This document shows, piece after piece, positions 49,145 through 57,926 of a DNA stretch of 64,000 nucleotides. The DNA comes from JAJISG01 sp964347345 (GTDB lineage: Archaea > Thermoplasmatota > Thermoplasmata > RBG-16-68-12 > JAJISG01): NCBI GenBank assembly GCA_964347345.1, contig CAYFYB010000001.1, positions 1 through 64,000 on the forward strand. Reading direction: 5' to 3'. Below the pieces are notes generated by a model, which saw only the letters and a program-made list of their open reading frames with translations, made no database searches and was not told where the DNA came from. The position numbers and the translations under genes were made by a program. How positions within the stretch are numbered: the first letter of the stretch is position 1; each line of letters begins with the position of its first letter.

Positions 49145-50731
49145 TTGATACCGGCGGCCGAGGGAAAGAGCCTGCTGTACCGGCTGAAGCCCATCACGGA
49201 CAGGCTTCCAGCGGTGACCAGGCCCGAGGGACACGTCCACTTCAGGACCAAGATGATGTGGGTCCTCCTGATCCTCGTCATCTACTTCGCCCTCACCAAC
49301 GTCTACATCTACGGACTGGACCGAACCCAGGTGGTGGACTTCTTCGCGAGCCTGAGGGCCATCTTGGCGGGAGCCCAAGGTTCAATCATGCACCTTGGAA
49401 TCGGCCCCATCGTGACGGCATCCATCATCATGCAGCTCTTCGTCGGCGCGAAGATCATACGCCTTGATCTCACCAATGCCGATGACAAGGCGGTGTATCA
49501 GAGCACGCAGAAATTCTTGGTGATGGTTATGATCGTAGTGGAGAGCGTCCCGCAGGTCTTCGGCTTCCTGCGCCCCTCCCAGACTTTCGTGACCATGCTG
49601 GAGGGGTCCATCGCTGGGTATGGCGACTTCCTGGCTAAGACGATAATCATCGTTCAGCTCTGCGTCGGCAGCTACATCATCTTCCTCATGGACGAGGTGG
49701 TGTCCAAATGGGGGATAGGAAGCGGCATCTCCCTCTTCATCGCCGCCGGAGTCTCCCAGGCCATCTTTACGGGCACCTTCAACTGGATGCCTGCTTCCGC
49801 AGGGGACCCCACTCCTGCGGGAACGATACCGAAGACGCTGTACTACATACAGACAAGCAGCGCAGCAGATATTGTTGGCGGTGGCTACGAAGTAATCCTT
49901 CTGGGCGAGCCCAATCCCCTGGTCGCCCTGGTGAGCACCATCTTTATCTTCCTCCTCGTGGCCTACGCAGAGTCTACGAGGGTTGAGCTGCCCCTCGCCC
50001 ATGGGATGGCGAGGGGTGCCCGCGGTAGGTACCCTATCAAGCTCATCTACGCCTCTGTCATCCCCGTCATCCTAGTGGCGGCTGTCCTCGCCAATGTGAG
50101 CATGTTCTCCCTCCTGTTCTGGCAGAACCCCGACTGGCCCATCGTGGGTCGAAACTGGCTCATTGGGGCCTATCCTGATCCATCCGGAGAGCTTGTCCGT
50201 AGCGGTGTCATACAGAACACTACACCTATAGGCGGCTTCGCTTGGTACGTATCCACCGTCGGGGGTCTGAGGGACTGGTTGCTGCCCCTTGCTGCCCCGG
50301 ACAGGTATGGAGCCGTCTACGATATCATCGGCAAAACGCCGCTTCAGGTCCTCATACATGTGGTCGTCTACGTGTTGATCTTCGTCGTAGGCTCCATCAT
50401 CTTCGCCAAGTTCTGGATCGAGACCACGGGCATGGGCCCGGAGGGCGTCGCCAAGCAGATCGAGTCCAGTGGACTGCAGATTCCAGGGTTCAGGCGGGAC
50501 CCACGGGTCCTCAAGAGGATATTGGCGCGGTACATCCCTGTCGTTACCATCATTAGCGGAGCGGCTGTCGGCGCTTTGGCCGCCGGGGCCGACCTCTTCG
50601 GCACCGTGGGCAATGCGAGTGGCACTGGCGTTCTCCTGGCCGTGGGTATCTTGATACAGTTTTACGAGGCCATCGGTAGAGAGCAGATGATGGAGATGCA
50701 TCCGCTCCTCCGTAACTTCTTCGGTCCCTAG
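49145..50731 (+). CDS. secY: Preprotein translocase subunit SecY (Sec61 alpha)
   Basis: A 528-residue SecY, the channel of the Sec translocon. It has about ten membrane segments. The N-terminus KPITDRLPAVTRPEGHVHFRTKMMWVLL is typical of archaeal SecY, and GSIMHLGIGPIVTASIIMQL is the plug and TM2 region. AESTRVELPLAHGMARGARGRYPIKLIYASVIPVI is the conserved cytosolic loop, and IPVVTIISGAAVGALAAGADLFG is near the end. The start is a TTG three bases after L15. It ends the operon; no adenylate kinase gene follows, unlike many archaea. Confidence 0.96.
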   Translation: MIPAAEGKSLLYRLKPITDRLPAVTRPEGHVHFRTKMMWVLLILVIYFALTNVYIYGLDRTQVVDFFASLRAILAGAQGSIMHLGIGPIVTASIIMQLFVGAKIIRLDLTNADDKAVYQSTQKFLVMVMIVVESVPQVFGFLRPSQTFVTMLEGSIAGYGDFLAKTIIIVQLCVGSYIIFLMDEVVSKWGIGSGISLFIAAGVSQAIFTGTFNWMPASAGDPTPAGTIPKTLYYIQTSSAADIVGGGYEVILLGEPNPLVALVSTIFIFLLVAYAESTRVELPLAHGMARGARGRYPIKLIYASVIPVILVAAVLANVSMFSLLFWQNPDWPIVGRNWLIGAYPDPSGELVRSGVIQNTTPIGGFAWYVSTVGGLRDWLLPLAAPDRYGAVYDIIGKTPLQVLIHVVVYVLIFVVGSIIFAKFWIETTGMGPEGVAKQIESSGLQIPGFRRDPRVLKRILARYIPVVTIISGAAVGALAAGADLFGTVGNASGTGVLLAVGILIQFYEAIGREQMMEMHPLLRNFFGP

Positions 50732-50821
50732 ACGGGCTAGGCAACCTCGGGCGGGTTCGGGGCTGCGAACCGCGATAAGGGTCGGGCATAGGCAGTCGGC
50801 CTCGAAGAAGGACAGATGACC

Positions 50822-51751
50822 TCACGAAGCAGCCCCAAGGAGCCAGACGAGCAGTGCTTTTTGGATGTGAAGCCTATTCTCTGCCTGGTCCCACACGAGG
50901 GAGCGCTTCCCGTCGATAACCTCGTCGGTGATCTCTTTGCCGCGGTGAGCGGGGAGGCAGTGCATCACTAGGGCCTCCTTGCCGGCGACTGCCAGCAGCT
51001 CGCTGTTAACCTGGTAGGGAGCGAAGGCCCTTTCCCTCTCCTCCTTCTCCTCCTCCATACCCATGGAGACCCACACGTCGGTATAGACGATGTCAGCCCC
51101 CCTCGCGGCCTCCTTCGGGTCCTTCATCAGCTCGATGGTGGCTCCCCTCTTCAATGCGATCTGCCTGGCTTGCTTCAGGACTCCATCGTCAGGCTCGTAC
51201 CCCCGTGGACAGGCTGCGGCCATACTAATGCCGACGAGAGGGCAGCCCAGGAGGAGGGAGTTGCATACGTTGTTCCCGTCTCCAACGTAGGCGAGCCGAA
51301 GACCCTGAAGCCTGTTCTTGGCCTCTCGGATTGTGAATATGTCGGAGATGATCTGGCACGGATGCTCCAGGTCGTCCAGCCCGCTGATGACCGGGACGGT
51401 GGCAGCCCTGGCGAGGCGGACCATGTCCTCGTGCCTGTAGGCACGGTAAAGGATGGCGTCCACGTACCTGCTGAGGACGCGGGCGGTGTCCTCGAGCGTC
51501 TCACCCCTGTCGAGCTGGAGGTCCCGAGTGTTCAGGAACAGGGCCGTGCCCCCTAGCTGACTTATCCCCACGTCGAAGGAGATCCTCGTCCTGGTACTGG
51601 GCTTCTCAAAGATCATAGCAAGGGTCTTGGCCTTCAACGGCTCGTACACCTCCCCTGCCCGCAACCAGTTCTTGAGGGTCCGCGCCTCATCTAGGATGGC
51701 ACTGAGATCATCGGCCACATCCAGCACAGAAATCAGATCCCGCTTCGCCAC
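50822..51751 (-). CDS. argF: Ornithine carbamoyltransferase
   Basis: A 309-residue ornithine carbamoyltransferase that makes citrulline from ornithine and carbamoyl phosphate. The carbamoyl-phosphate site is FEKPSTRTRISFDVG (about residues 50-64), the LEHPCQIISDIFTI motif binds it further, and MHCLPAHRGKEI (about 263-274) is the ornithine-side signature. GDGNNVCNSLL marks the ornithine-type enzyme rather than aspartate carbamoyltransferase. It is complete and stands alone among non-arginine genes, convergent with secY. Confidence 0.95.
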   Translation of the reverse strand: MAKRDLISVLDVADDLSAILDEARTLKNWLRAGEVYEPLKAKTLAMIFEKPSTRTRISFDVGISQLGGTALFLNTRDLQLDRGETLEDTARVLSRYVDAILYRAYRHEDMVRLARAATVPVISGLDDLEHPCQIISDIFTIREAKNRLQGLRLAYVGDGNNVCNSLLLGCPLVGISMAAACPRGYEPDDGVLKQARQIALKRGATIELMKDPKEAARGADIVYTDVWVSMGMEEEKEERERAFAPYQVNSELLAVAGKEALVMHCLPAHRGKEITDEVIDGKRSLVWDQAENRLHIQKALLVWLLGAAS

Positions 51752-51865
51752 GAAGGGGAATCAATCATACTGCCCACTTAAACTTTGTTGGGCGCCTATA
51801 CACGCCTAGACCGTCACGAGACGGTCCTTCGCCAAGAATTATATGTGGTAGCTCCATGAGCTCCC

Positions 51866-52069
51866 GTGGCGTTCACAACCCCAGAAGAGGAGGCCTGGAG
51901 GGCAAAGCGAAAGCGGAAGGGGAAGCTTCTGGGGATCTTCGGGCTAGCCCTCCTGTTTGGCCCTGCTCTGGCCATCAGGTTCGTCCCCTCCGGCTGGGAG
52001 GTCTCCATGATCGTTCTCATGGCCCTGGCCACAGGCGTCCTGGTCTACAGCTATCTCTTGGTTAGATAG
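51866..52069 (+). CDS. Small two-helix membrane protein
   Basis: A 67-residue protein with a basic N-terminus (EAWRAKRKRKGKL) and two hydrophobic helices (about residues 20-36 and 45-65), so the N-terminus is probably cytoplasmic. It is not recognised. A TATA-like AATTATATG (51837-51845) lies about 24 bases before the GTG start, fitting a leaderless mRNA. It lies between argF (divergent) and tRNA-His. Confidence 0.55.
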   Translation: MAFTTPEEEAWRAKRKRKGKLLGIFGLALLFGPALAIRFVPSGWEVSMIVLMALATGVLVYSYLLVR

Positions 52070-52081
52070 ACTGCCAAAAGA

Positions 52082-52090
52082 CCTTTATCA
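52082..52090 (+). promoter_or_regulatory. Promoter of the tRNA-His gene
   Basis: CCTTTATCA, preceded by an A-rich BRE-like AAAAG, is centred about 28 bases before the tRNA 5' end, the expected spacing for an archaeal tRNA promoter. Confidence 0.5.
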
Positions 52091-52113
52091 TCGGTGGGGA
52101 TGTATGAAGCAGC

Positions 52114-52215
52114 GGCCGGGATGGGGTAGAGGCTATCCTGGGGGACTGTGGATCCCCTGACCCGAGTTCAAAGGGCCGTGGCCAACGGCCTGGCCTGAAG
52201 GTCTCGGTCCCGGCC
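52114..52215 (+). tRNA. tRNA-His (GTG) with 29-nt intron in the T-loop
   Basis: The acceptor stem is GCCGGGA (52115-52121) with TCCCGGC (52208-52214). A G at 52114 pairs as G-1 with the discriminator C 52215, the identity pair of tRNA-His. The anticodon stem is GGGGA/TCCCC with loop CTGTGGA and anticodon GTG at 52148-52150. The T-stem CCGAG (52162-52166) pairs with CTCGG (52203-52207), but the T-loop is split by an intron. Removing 52173-52201 gives the normal loop TTCAAAT. The D-arm has a T13-T22 mismatch. CCA is not encoded. Confidence 0.88.
52173..52201 (+). other. tRNA-His intron at position 59/60, bulge-helix-bulge
   Basis: The exon-intron junctions form a canonical bulge-helix-bulge. 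The exon TTCA (52167-52170) pairs with the intron TGAA (52196-52199) as the central 4-bp helix, flanked by 3-base bulges AAG (52171-52173) and GGT (52200-52202). One flank is the T-stem; the other is GGCC (52174-52177) with GGCC (52192-52195). Cuts after the second bulge base excise 29 nucleotides. An alternative hairpin, GGCCGT with ACGGCC, also forms within the intron. Confidence 0.8.
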
Positions 52216-52386
52216 CTCCTCCTCATTTCTACAATCCCATGGACTGCTGGAGGATCCCCGCTCAGTAGCAGGAACAGGTTCTCTCCGTCAGCCCTCGAAG
52301 AACGGAAGGAGAAGGCTTTTATACGGGCGACCTCTTCGTTTTCCCGCTTGGGAGAAGATAAATCTCGAGCACCAGGAGGCGATGCG
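52216..52386 (+). promoter_or_regulatory. Intergenic region with ileS promoter
   Basis: No gene is seen between tRNA-His and ileS. A TATA box, CTTTTATAC (52316-52324), lies about 65 bases before the ileS ATG, and AGGAGG (52375-52380) is a strong ribosome-binding site, so the mRNA has a short leader. Confidence 0.5.
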
Positions 52387-55300
52387 ATGATAAAGCAGGC
52401 CGAAGAGAGTTATGCTGCAACCAAACTCGAGTCCAGAGTGCAATCTCTCTGGGATGAGAAAGACGCTTACAGGGCGACCAAAGAGCACCGGAAGAGCGGG
52501 ACCAGGTTCGCTTTCGTGGACGGCCCGCCCTACACGACCGGCAGCGTTCACGTTGGGACGGCCCGCAACAAGATCATCAAGGATTCCATTCTGCGATGGC
52601 TCCGGATGCGTGGTTACAACGTCCGGGACCAGCCGGGCTACGACATGCACGGTCTGCCCATCGAGGTTCTTGTGGAGCGGACCTTGGGCATAACCAACAA
52701 GAGGCAGATTGAGGAGGAGCTTGGTGTCTCCCGCTTCATCCAGACCTGTCGAGAGTACTCCACGGAGCGGCTCCGAAGGATGACGGAGGAGTTCCGGGAC
52801 CTAGGAGTGTGGATGGACTGGGAAAGGCCTTACATGACCATCACCAACGACTACATCGAGTCGGCCTGGTGGACCTTGCAGCGGGCCCACGAAAGGGGCA
52901 TGCTCGTCAAGGCCAAGAAGTCCCTGGAGTGGTGCCCCCGCTGCGAGACCCCCGTGGCGGGGTACGAGGTGGAGTTTTGGGATGAGACGGACCCCTCCAT
53001 ATACGTCAGATTTCCCTTGGCCAGCGACAAGGCCAACCTCCTCATCTGGACGACGACCCCTTGGACGCTGCCAGCCAACCTCGCCGTGGCTGTCAATCCG
53101 AAGTTCACCTACGTCAAGGTTCGCTACAAGAAGGGAGGGGAGGAGGACACGGTTTGGCTGGTGCACCAGAACGCGAGCGCAATCTTGGAGGCCGCGGGAG
53201 TAGAGGACTACGACGTCTTGGAGCGGGTGAAGGGCACAGAGCTTGTTGGCCTCGCGTATCAGCACCCGCTCCGAGAAGAGATCCCAAAGCAGGGAGATTT
53301 CGCTGGTGAGTGGGTTCACCGCGTGTTGGCCTCGGAAGGCGTGACGATGGAGTTCACCGGCCTGGTCCATATCGCCCCGGGTCACGGTCCCGAGGACTTC
53401 GATATCGGCCTCCGGCATGGGCTGGAGCCCTTCAGCCCCCTGGATGATCGCGGGCGCTTCACAAGTGACGGGGGGAAGTACGAGGGCATCCCCACGAAGG
53501 AGGCGAACGACGTCATCTTGGAGGACCTGAAGAGGTCAGGACTTCTGTTCAACGTGGAGGAGATTGTGCACAGGTATGGCCACTGCTGGCGGTGCAACAC
53601 GCCAATAGTCTACAGGGCCACCGACCAGTGGTTCGTCAGGGTCACCGATGTCAAGGAGAGGATGCTCTCCGAGGTCTCTCGGGTGAAGTGGACTCCAGAT
53701 TGGGCGGGAAGCGCCCGGCAGTTCGACTGGGTCGCCAACGCTAGGGACTGGACCATCTCTCGGCAACGATACTGGAATACCCCAATGCCTGTATGGGAGT
53801 GCCCTCAGGAACACCTCAAGGTTGTGGCGTCAGCCGATGAACTCAGGGGCGGTCAGGGCTACGAGGAGGGGATGGACCTCCACAGGCCATGGATCGACGA
53901 GGTCTGGTTGAAGTGCGAGGAATGTGGGGACTGGATGAAAAGGGTGCCCGACGTGCTGGATGTCTGGTGGGACTCCGCTGTCGCTTCCTGGGCAAGCCTG
54001 GGTTACCCGAAGCGGGAGGAGGAGTTCAAGCTATGGTGGCCCAGCCCTTGGATCACCGAGGCCCATGATCAGACCCGGGGTTGGTTCTACTCTCAACTGG
54101 GCGCCGGCGTCGTGGCGTTTGACCGATGTCCTTACGACAGCGTGCTGATGCACGGTTGGGTATGGCCGCCTGAGGGAGAAGCCTTCTCTAAGAGTCGGGG
54201 CGATGCCCTAACACCCGGCCAAGTGGTGGAGGAGTATGGGAGAGACGCCCTGCGTCTCTACGAGCTGAAGGCAGCCCCGCCCTGGGACGACTTTGCCTTC
54301 CACTGGGAGGAGGTCAGGAACTCTCACAGGACCCTGAATATTCTCTGGAACGTCCATCGCTTTGCGACGCTCTACATGGCCCTGGACGCCTTCGATCCTG
54401 CCCTCCATCCGCTGAAGGACATGTGGGATCACATGCCCTTAGAGGACCGCTGGATTCTGAGCCGGCTTCAGGCGGTCACGGCGGACGTGAACAACGATTT
54501 GTCTGCCTACGACCTGCACAAGGCCCTCCGGGGCCTGGAGGACTTCGTCGTTCGGGACCTCTCCCGCTGGTACGTGAGGCTGGTGAGGGATAGGACCTGG
54601 GTGGAAGGCGAGAGCTTTGCCAAACTGTGCGCGTACCGGGCCCTCTACGATGTCCTCATGAACGTCTCCACGCTCCTCGCGCCTTTCTGCCCCTTCATAG
54701 CGGAGGCGATGTACCAAGATCTCGACGGTCGACATGCAACGGTGCACATGGAGGACTGGCTCTCTCCTGTGCCAGAGCTGCGAGACGAGGCCTTAGAGGG
54801 GATGATGTCTAGGGTGCGGCTCTTCGTGGAGGAGGTAGGCAAGCTCAGGCAATCCAAGGGGTACAAGTTGCGTTGGCCGGTGGCGAGAGTGGTCGTGGTA
54901 CCGGGGGACGGAGGCACGAAGGAGTCGCTCGTGAAGCTTAAGGACATCCTCGTCGATCAGGCTAACTCCAAGGTCGTCGAAGTACTGGAACCCGGAGAGA
55001 CCTGGGACGAGTTAGGTCTGGGTTTCAAAGCCATTGCGTCAGCCATCGGTAAGAGGTACAAGTCGTGGCTTCCGGCTATCGTCAAGACCCTCTCGAAGGC
55101 AAAGCCCGAAGAAGTGAAAAGGGCGGTGGTGAAGGGGGCCTATGAGGTCTCCATCGAAGGTCAGCCCTTCCAGATCACCTCTGAGATGGTGAGGTTTGAG
55201 CAGAGGCTGCCAGAAGGCTTCAGCGAGGGCAGCACTTCAGAGGGCGTGGTCTACGTGGACTTCACGAGGACTGCCGAAATAGAGGCCGAGGGTTACTCCC

Positions 55301-55548
55301 GCGAACTCGTTCGTCGAATTCAGCAGATGCGGAAGGAGATGAACCTCTCCGTGGAGGACTACGTGGACACGGAGGTCGAGTGCAGCGACCGCCTTCGGAC
55401 CTTCTTCGGGGAGTGGCGGGAGTACGTGTGCACCGAGACGAGGACGAGAAATCTCAAGCTCCTGGCGGAGTCGCCAGCGGGGTCCCACGTGAAGGAGTGG
55501 GACCTGGAGGGCGAAGATGTGGTCATTGGCCTCACTCGCGTTTCATGA
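52387..55548 (+). CDS. ileS: Isoleucyl-tRNA synthetase
   Basis: A 1053-residue class I synthetase. The HIGH-type motif appears as PPYTTGSVHVGTARNKI (about residues 43-59). KMSKS is FSKSR in PPEGEAFSKSRGDALTPGQV. Zinc-type cysteine pairs are CPRCETPV and CWRCNTPI. The editing domain has LIWTTTPWTLPANLAVAV, with the Thr-rich site and later HIAPGHGPEDFDIG. The archaeal/eukaryotic-like C-terminal domains follow, which is normal for archaea. The ATG at 52387 has AGGAGG 6 bases before it. The 3' end overlaps the convergent aconitase-X/Nudix gene by 17 bases. Confidence 0.96.
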   Translation: MIKQAEESYAATKLESRVQSLWDEKDAYRATKEHRKSGTRFAFVDGPPYTTGSVHVGTARNKIIKDSILRWLRMRGYNVRDQPGYDMHGLPIEVLVERTLGITNKRQIEEELGVSRFIQTCREYSTERLRRMTEEFRDLGVWMDWERPYMTITNDYIESAWWTLQRAHERGMLVKAKKSLEWCPRCETPVAGYEVEFWDETDPSIYVRFPLASDKANLLIWTTTPWTLPANLAVAVNPKFTYVKVRYKKGGEEDTVWLVHQNASAILEAAGVEDYDVLERVKGTELVGLAYQHPLREEIPKQGDFAGEWVHRVLASEGVTMEFTGLVHIAPGHGPEDFDIGLRHGLEPFSPLDDRGRFTSDGGKYEGIPTKEANDVILEDLKRSGLLFNVEEIVHRYGHCWRCNTPIVYRATDQWFVRVTDVKERMLSEVSRVKWTPDWAGSARQFDWVANARDWTISRQRYWNTPMPVWECPQEHLKVVASADELRGGQGYEEGMDLHRPWIDEVWLKCEECGDWMKRVPDVLDVWWDSAVASWASLGYPKREEEFKLWWPSPWITEAHDQTRGWFYSQLGAGVVAFDRCPYDSVLMHGWVWPPEGEAFSKSRGDALTPGQVVEEYGRDALRLYELKAAPPWDDFAFHWEEVRNSHRTLNILWNVHRFATLYMALDAFDPALHPLKDMWDHMPLEDRWILSRLQAVTADVNNDLSAYDLHKALRGLEDFVVRDLSRWYVRLVRDRTWVEGESFAKLCAYRALYDVLMNVSTLLAPFCPFIAEAMYQDLDGRHATVHMEDWLSPVPELRDEALEGMMSRVRLFVEEVGKLRQSKGYKLRWPVARVVVVPGDGGTKESLVKLKDILVDQANSKVVEVLEPGETWDELGLGFKAIASAIGKRYKSWLPAIVKTLSKAKPEEVKRAVVKGAYEVSIEGQPFQITSEMVRFEQRLPEGFSEGSTSEGVVYVDFTRTAEIEAEGYSRELVRRIQQMRKEMNLSVEDYVDTEVECSDRLRTFFGEWREYVCTETRTRNLKLLAESPAGSHVKEWDLEGEDVVIGLTRVS

Positions 55549-56338
55549 CACCCGCGAGGGCACTCTCCAAAGCCTCCTTCAGCTTCGGAACCGTTATGAA
55601 CCTCGTCAGTTCCCGCGGGCTGATCCACCTATACTCAGTATGCTCCCAGTCAAGGACCACGTCACCGCGATTCACAGTGAAGAGGAAAGGATGCACGGCC
55701 CATACGATGTTGCCTTCGCGACCCCTTGCCAGGACCACCTCACCACCGCCAGTCAGTTTCGGTTCCCTCAAGCCAGTTTCCTCCGCGATCTCTAGCCTGG
55801 CCCTATCTATTGCCCCCTCATCTCCTTCGATGTAGCCTGACACCCCCGCCCAGTGCCCAGGGAAGCTGCCCACTTTGTCGCTCCTCTTCAAGATGAGGAC
55901 CTTATTGTCGAACATGAGGAAAGCAGTGACAACACGCTTGATGTCGACTCCTATCACCTCAACGAAGCCCTTGTCGGCGTCCACGTGAACAGTGTCTCCA
56001 GTCAGGAACAGGTCCGTCTGCACCTTGTCCACCATCGGAATCTCGCTTATTATGGCCCCGGTGGCGATGACGGCCTCCGCTGTCTCGCATACCAGGGCCG
56101 CGGGGGCGTTGCCCCTGGACTTGAGAGAGTAAAGGACGTAGGACCCCGCAGTGCTTCCCTTTCCGCCGGGGAACACAAGAACTCTGTCCTTCACCCGTGT
56201 CCCTCTGAAACCGGTGCCTTCGTCCAGGACCTCCCCGCTCTCTCTATCGATGCCGCCTAGAAGGGAAAGAGGCCGTTGGAATACCAGGGCCTTACCGCGG
56301 CCTTTCCCCGGACAGATGGTTCGCGCCTCCAGCCTCAT
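55532..56338 (-). CDS. Fusion of aconitase X small subunit (DUF126) with a Nudix domain
   Basis: A 268-residue protein with two parts. Residues about 1-128 are the DUF126 swivelling domain, the small subunit of aconitase X (in archaea phosphomevalonate dehydratase of the modified mevalonate pathway): LLGGIDRESGEVLDE and the signature VLVFPGGKGSTAGSYVL are intact. Residues about 132-268 are a Nudix hydrolase with the box GYIEGDE (168-174) and LEIAEETGL (182-190); the usual Arg before Glu is Leu, but the metal-binding Glu residues are present. The ATG overlaps the large-subunit stop by four bases. The Nudix substrate is unknown; a prenyl diphosphate would fit the pathway. Confidence 0.82.
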   Translation of the reverse strand: MRLEARTICPGKGRGKALVFQRPLSLLGGIDRESGEVLDEGTGFRGTRVKDRVLVFPGGKGSTAGSYVLYSLKSRGNAPAALVCETAEAVIATGAIISEIPMVDKVQTDLFLTGDTVHVDADKGFVEVIGVDIKRVVTAFLMFDNKVLILKRSDKVGSFPGHWAGVSGYIEGDEGAIDRARLEIAEETGLREPKLTGGGEVVLARGREGNIVWAVHPFLFTVNRGDVVLDWEHTEYRWISPRELTRFITVPKLKEALESALAGVMKRE

Positions 56339-57471
56339 CTCTTCCTCCTCATCAGGCTTTCGTGATCGTCGACGAAGACGCGTTGCCCCGACAGGCTGGG
56401 AAGGTATACCGCCGCCTTTGCAGATGCAGCCCCCACGTCGCGGGCGACAAGCTCCAGGGGCATGACCTCCGGGCAGGTGTCTAGCACCACATGTCCACCA
56501 GCCTCTCGAATGCGCCTCACCACACCTTCGGCCTTGGAGGCGATGCAGCGACTTGTGAAGGCCCAGACAGGAACCCTTGGTCGATAGGTCTCCATAAGAC
56601 GGGCCACCTCACCGAGTTCCTTCTCCGAGAGTTGGGGACATCCAAAGGCGATGAGTTCATAGTCTTTAGTCGTGAGGAGGTCGGCCTTTGCCTCCTCGAG
56701 GTCGTCCAGTGTGATATCGTAAACATCTAGCCCGGGGGAGTCCCCCGCCTTCCACTCCGGGGTCAACCCCTTGACGTGAAACATGTCTATGCTGCTGCTC
56801 GTGGCCAGGGCCGCTCCAAGGGCCTTGAGTTCATCTTCAGTCCCATCCAGACCCTCGATGAAGGGGACCCCGCTCCCCAGTAGGCCTCCGAGATGGTGTC
56901 CTAGGAGGGAGTACTCATACCCGTTCAGCTTGGTCCTCAGGACGATCCGTGCTGTCGCCTTCCTGTTCTCCTCCAAGTGGAGGCCATAGTTGGGTGTCCA
57001 TCCCGTCACCGCCGCTGCAAGAGCCGAGGGACCGCCCTCACGGTTGGTCCTCGCACCCAGGACCGAGTTCGCGAAGATGGAGGCCGAGGATTCGGCCCAG
57101 GCGACGTGCTCTCCCACATCGGGCCTGTTGCCAACCTGATACGGAATGCAGCTCCAAGTCTCCTCCACGCCCATGCGCCTGTAGGCCGCCACTATCCTTG
57201 CCTGCTTCGACGCGAAGTCCTCCGGAATTCCAATCTCCCGCCAGGACGCCAGGTCCATACCTACAGGGTTCACCGTCGTGCGCACCCTGATATGGGCAGT
57301 CTGTGAGAAGTCCTCTAGGAACTCCAGTCCGGCGTCTCCGATTATCTTATAGCTAGCCCCTGACACGTGAGCCGAAGTGATACCGATGAGGCGGTCTGCT
57401 CCGTAGATCTCTCCCAGGGCCACCAACAGCTCCATGGCCTTTCTCTCCGCCGGTGTACCGTGGACGAGCAT
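56335..57471 (-). CDS. Aconitase X large subunit (DUF521), phosphomevalonate dehydratase-like
   Basis: A 378-residue catalytic subunit of the aconitase X family. In archaea this heterodimer dehydrates mevalonate 5-phosphate to trans-anhydromevalonate 5-phosphate in a modified mevalonate pathway. Recognisable segments are ITSAHVSGASYKIIGDAGLEFL, the cysteine-bearing SCIPYQVGNRPDVGEHVAWAESSASIFANSVLGARTNREGG (iron-sulfur site) and AFTSRCIASKAEG with DTCPEVMPLE near the end. Three conserved cysteines are present for a 4Fe-4S cluster. The small subunit gene follows with an ATGA overlap. The Thermoplasma-type mevalonate pathway lacks this enzyme, so the host probably uses the modified route. Confidence 0.85.
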   Translation of the reverse strand: MLVHGTPAERKAMELLVALGEIYGADRLIGITSAHVSGASYKIIGDAGLEFLEDFSQTAHIRVRTTVNPVGMDLASWREIGIPEDFASKQARIVAAYRRMGVEETWSCIPYQVGNRPDVGEHVAWAESSASIFANSVLGARTNREGGPSALAAAVTGWTPNYGLHLEENRKATARIVLRTKLNGYEYSLLGHHLGGLLGSGVPFIEGLDGTEDELKALGAALATSSSIDMFHVKGLTPEWKAGDSPGLDVYDITLDDLEEAKADLLTTKDYELIAFGCPQLSEKELGEVARLMETYRPRVPVWAFTSRCIASKAEGVVRRIREAGGHVVLDTCPEVMPLELVARDVGAASAKAAVYLPSLSGQRVFVDDHESLMRRKR

Positions 57472-57502
57472 TTCCCGCTGGTCACCATCGAGGTTCGTTG
57501 CT

Positions 57503-57922
57503 TCAACCTCCCTCGAAGTAGCGTAGCAGGGTCTCCACTGCCTTCTCCCTGCGGGCTGGGTAGGCAGCCACCTTCGCCTTCAGGGTGACCACGTCGTCGT
57601 GCCGGGCAACCTTCAGCCTCCCCGCGTACGCTTCCTGCTTGTCGAACCTAAGATGGAACACGCAATCGTCGTCTAATCTTTTCTCCAGGGTCTCGACGAC
57701 GCTATCCAGCTCGCCTGCCTCCCTCACCCTCTTCCAGAAGGCGTCTATCGACTTGGCATCCTCCATCAAGCCAATGAAGATGACGATTGGGTTCCCATGG
57801 TACCCCTCGGCCCTGGCAACCCTCGGCGTATCGATGCCGCTAACGAACGTGAAGGCCTGCAGCACCCTCTCCTCGTCCTCCGTCGCATGGCAGTGGGCCC
57901 TGAACTCCAAACGGTGAAACAT
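57503..57922 (-). CDS. RNA-binding protein of the COG1325/DUF54 family
   Basis: A 139-residue protein of the archaeal RNA-binding family with an RL5-like fold, often called an exosome subunit. The start HRLEFRAHCHATEDEERVLQAF is typical, followed by YHGNPIVIFIGLMEDAKSIDAFWKRV (about residues 40-65) and DDDCVFHLRFDKQEAYAG (about 84-101). The biochemical role is not proven. The UPF0200 gene lies four bases upstream on the same strand, a pairing frequently seen in euryarchaea. Confidence 0.85.
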   Translation of the reverse strand: MFHRLEFRAHCHATEDEERVLQAFTFVSGIDTPRVARAEGYHGNPIVIFIGLMEDAKSIDAFWKRVREAGELDSVVETLEKRLDDDCVFHLRFDKQEAYAGRLKVARHDDVVTLKAKVAAYPARREKAVETLLRYFEGG

Positions 57923-57926
57923 CCGA

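Noticed and set aside
50751..50773. Hairpin between secY and argF as terminator
   Set aside because: GCGGGTTCG can pair with CGAACCGC, but no T-run follows on either strand, which archaeal termination needs.
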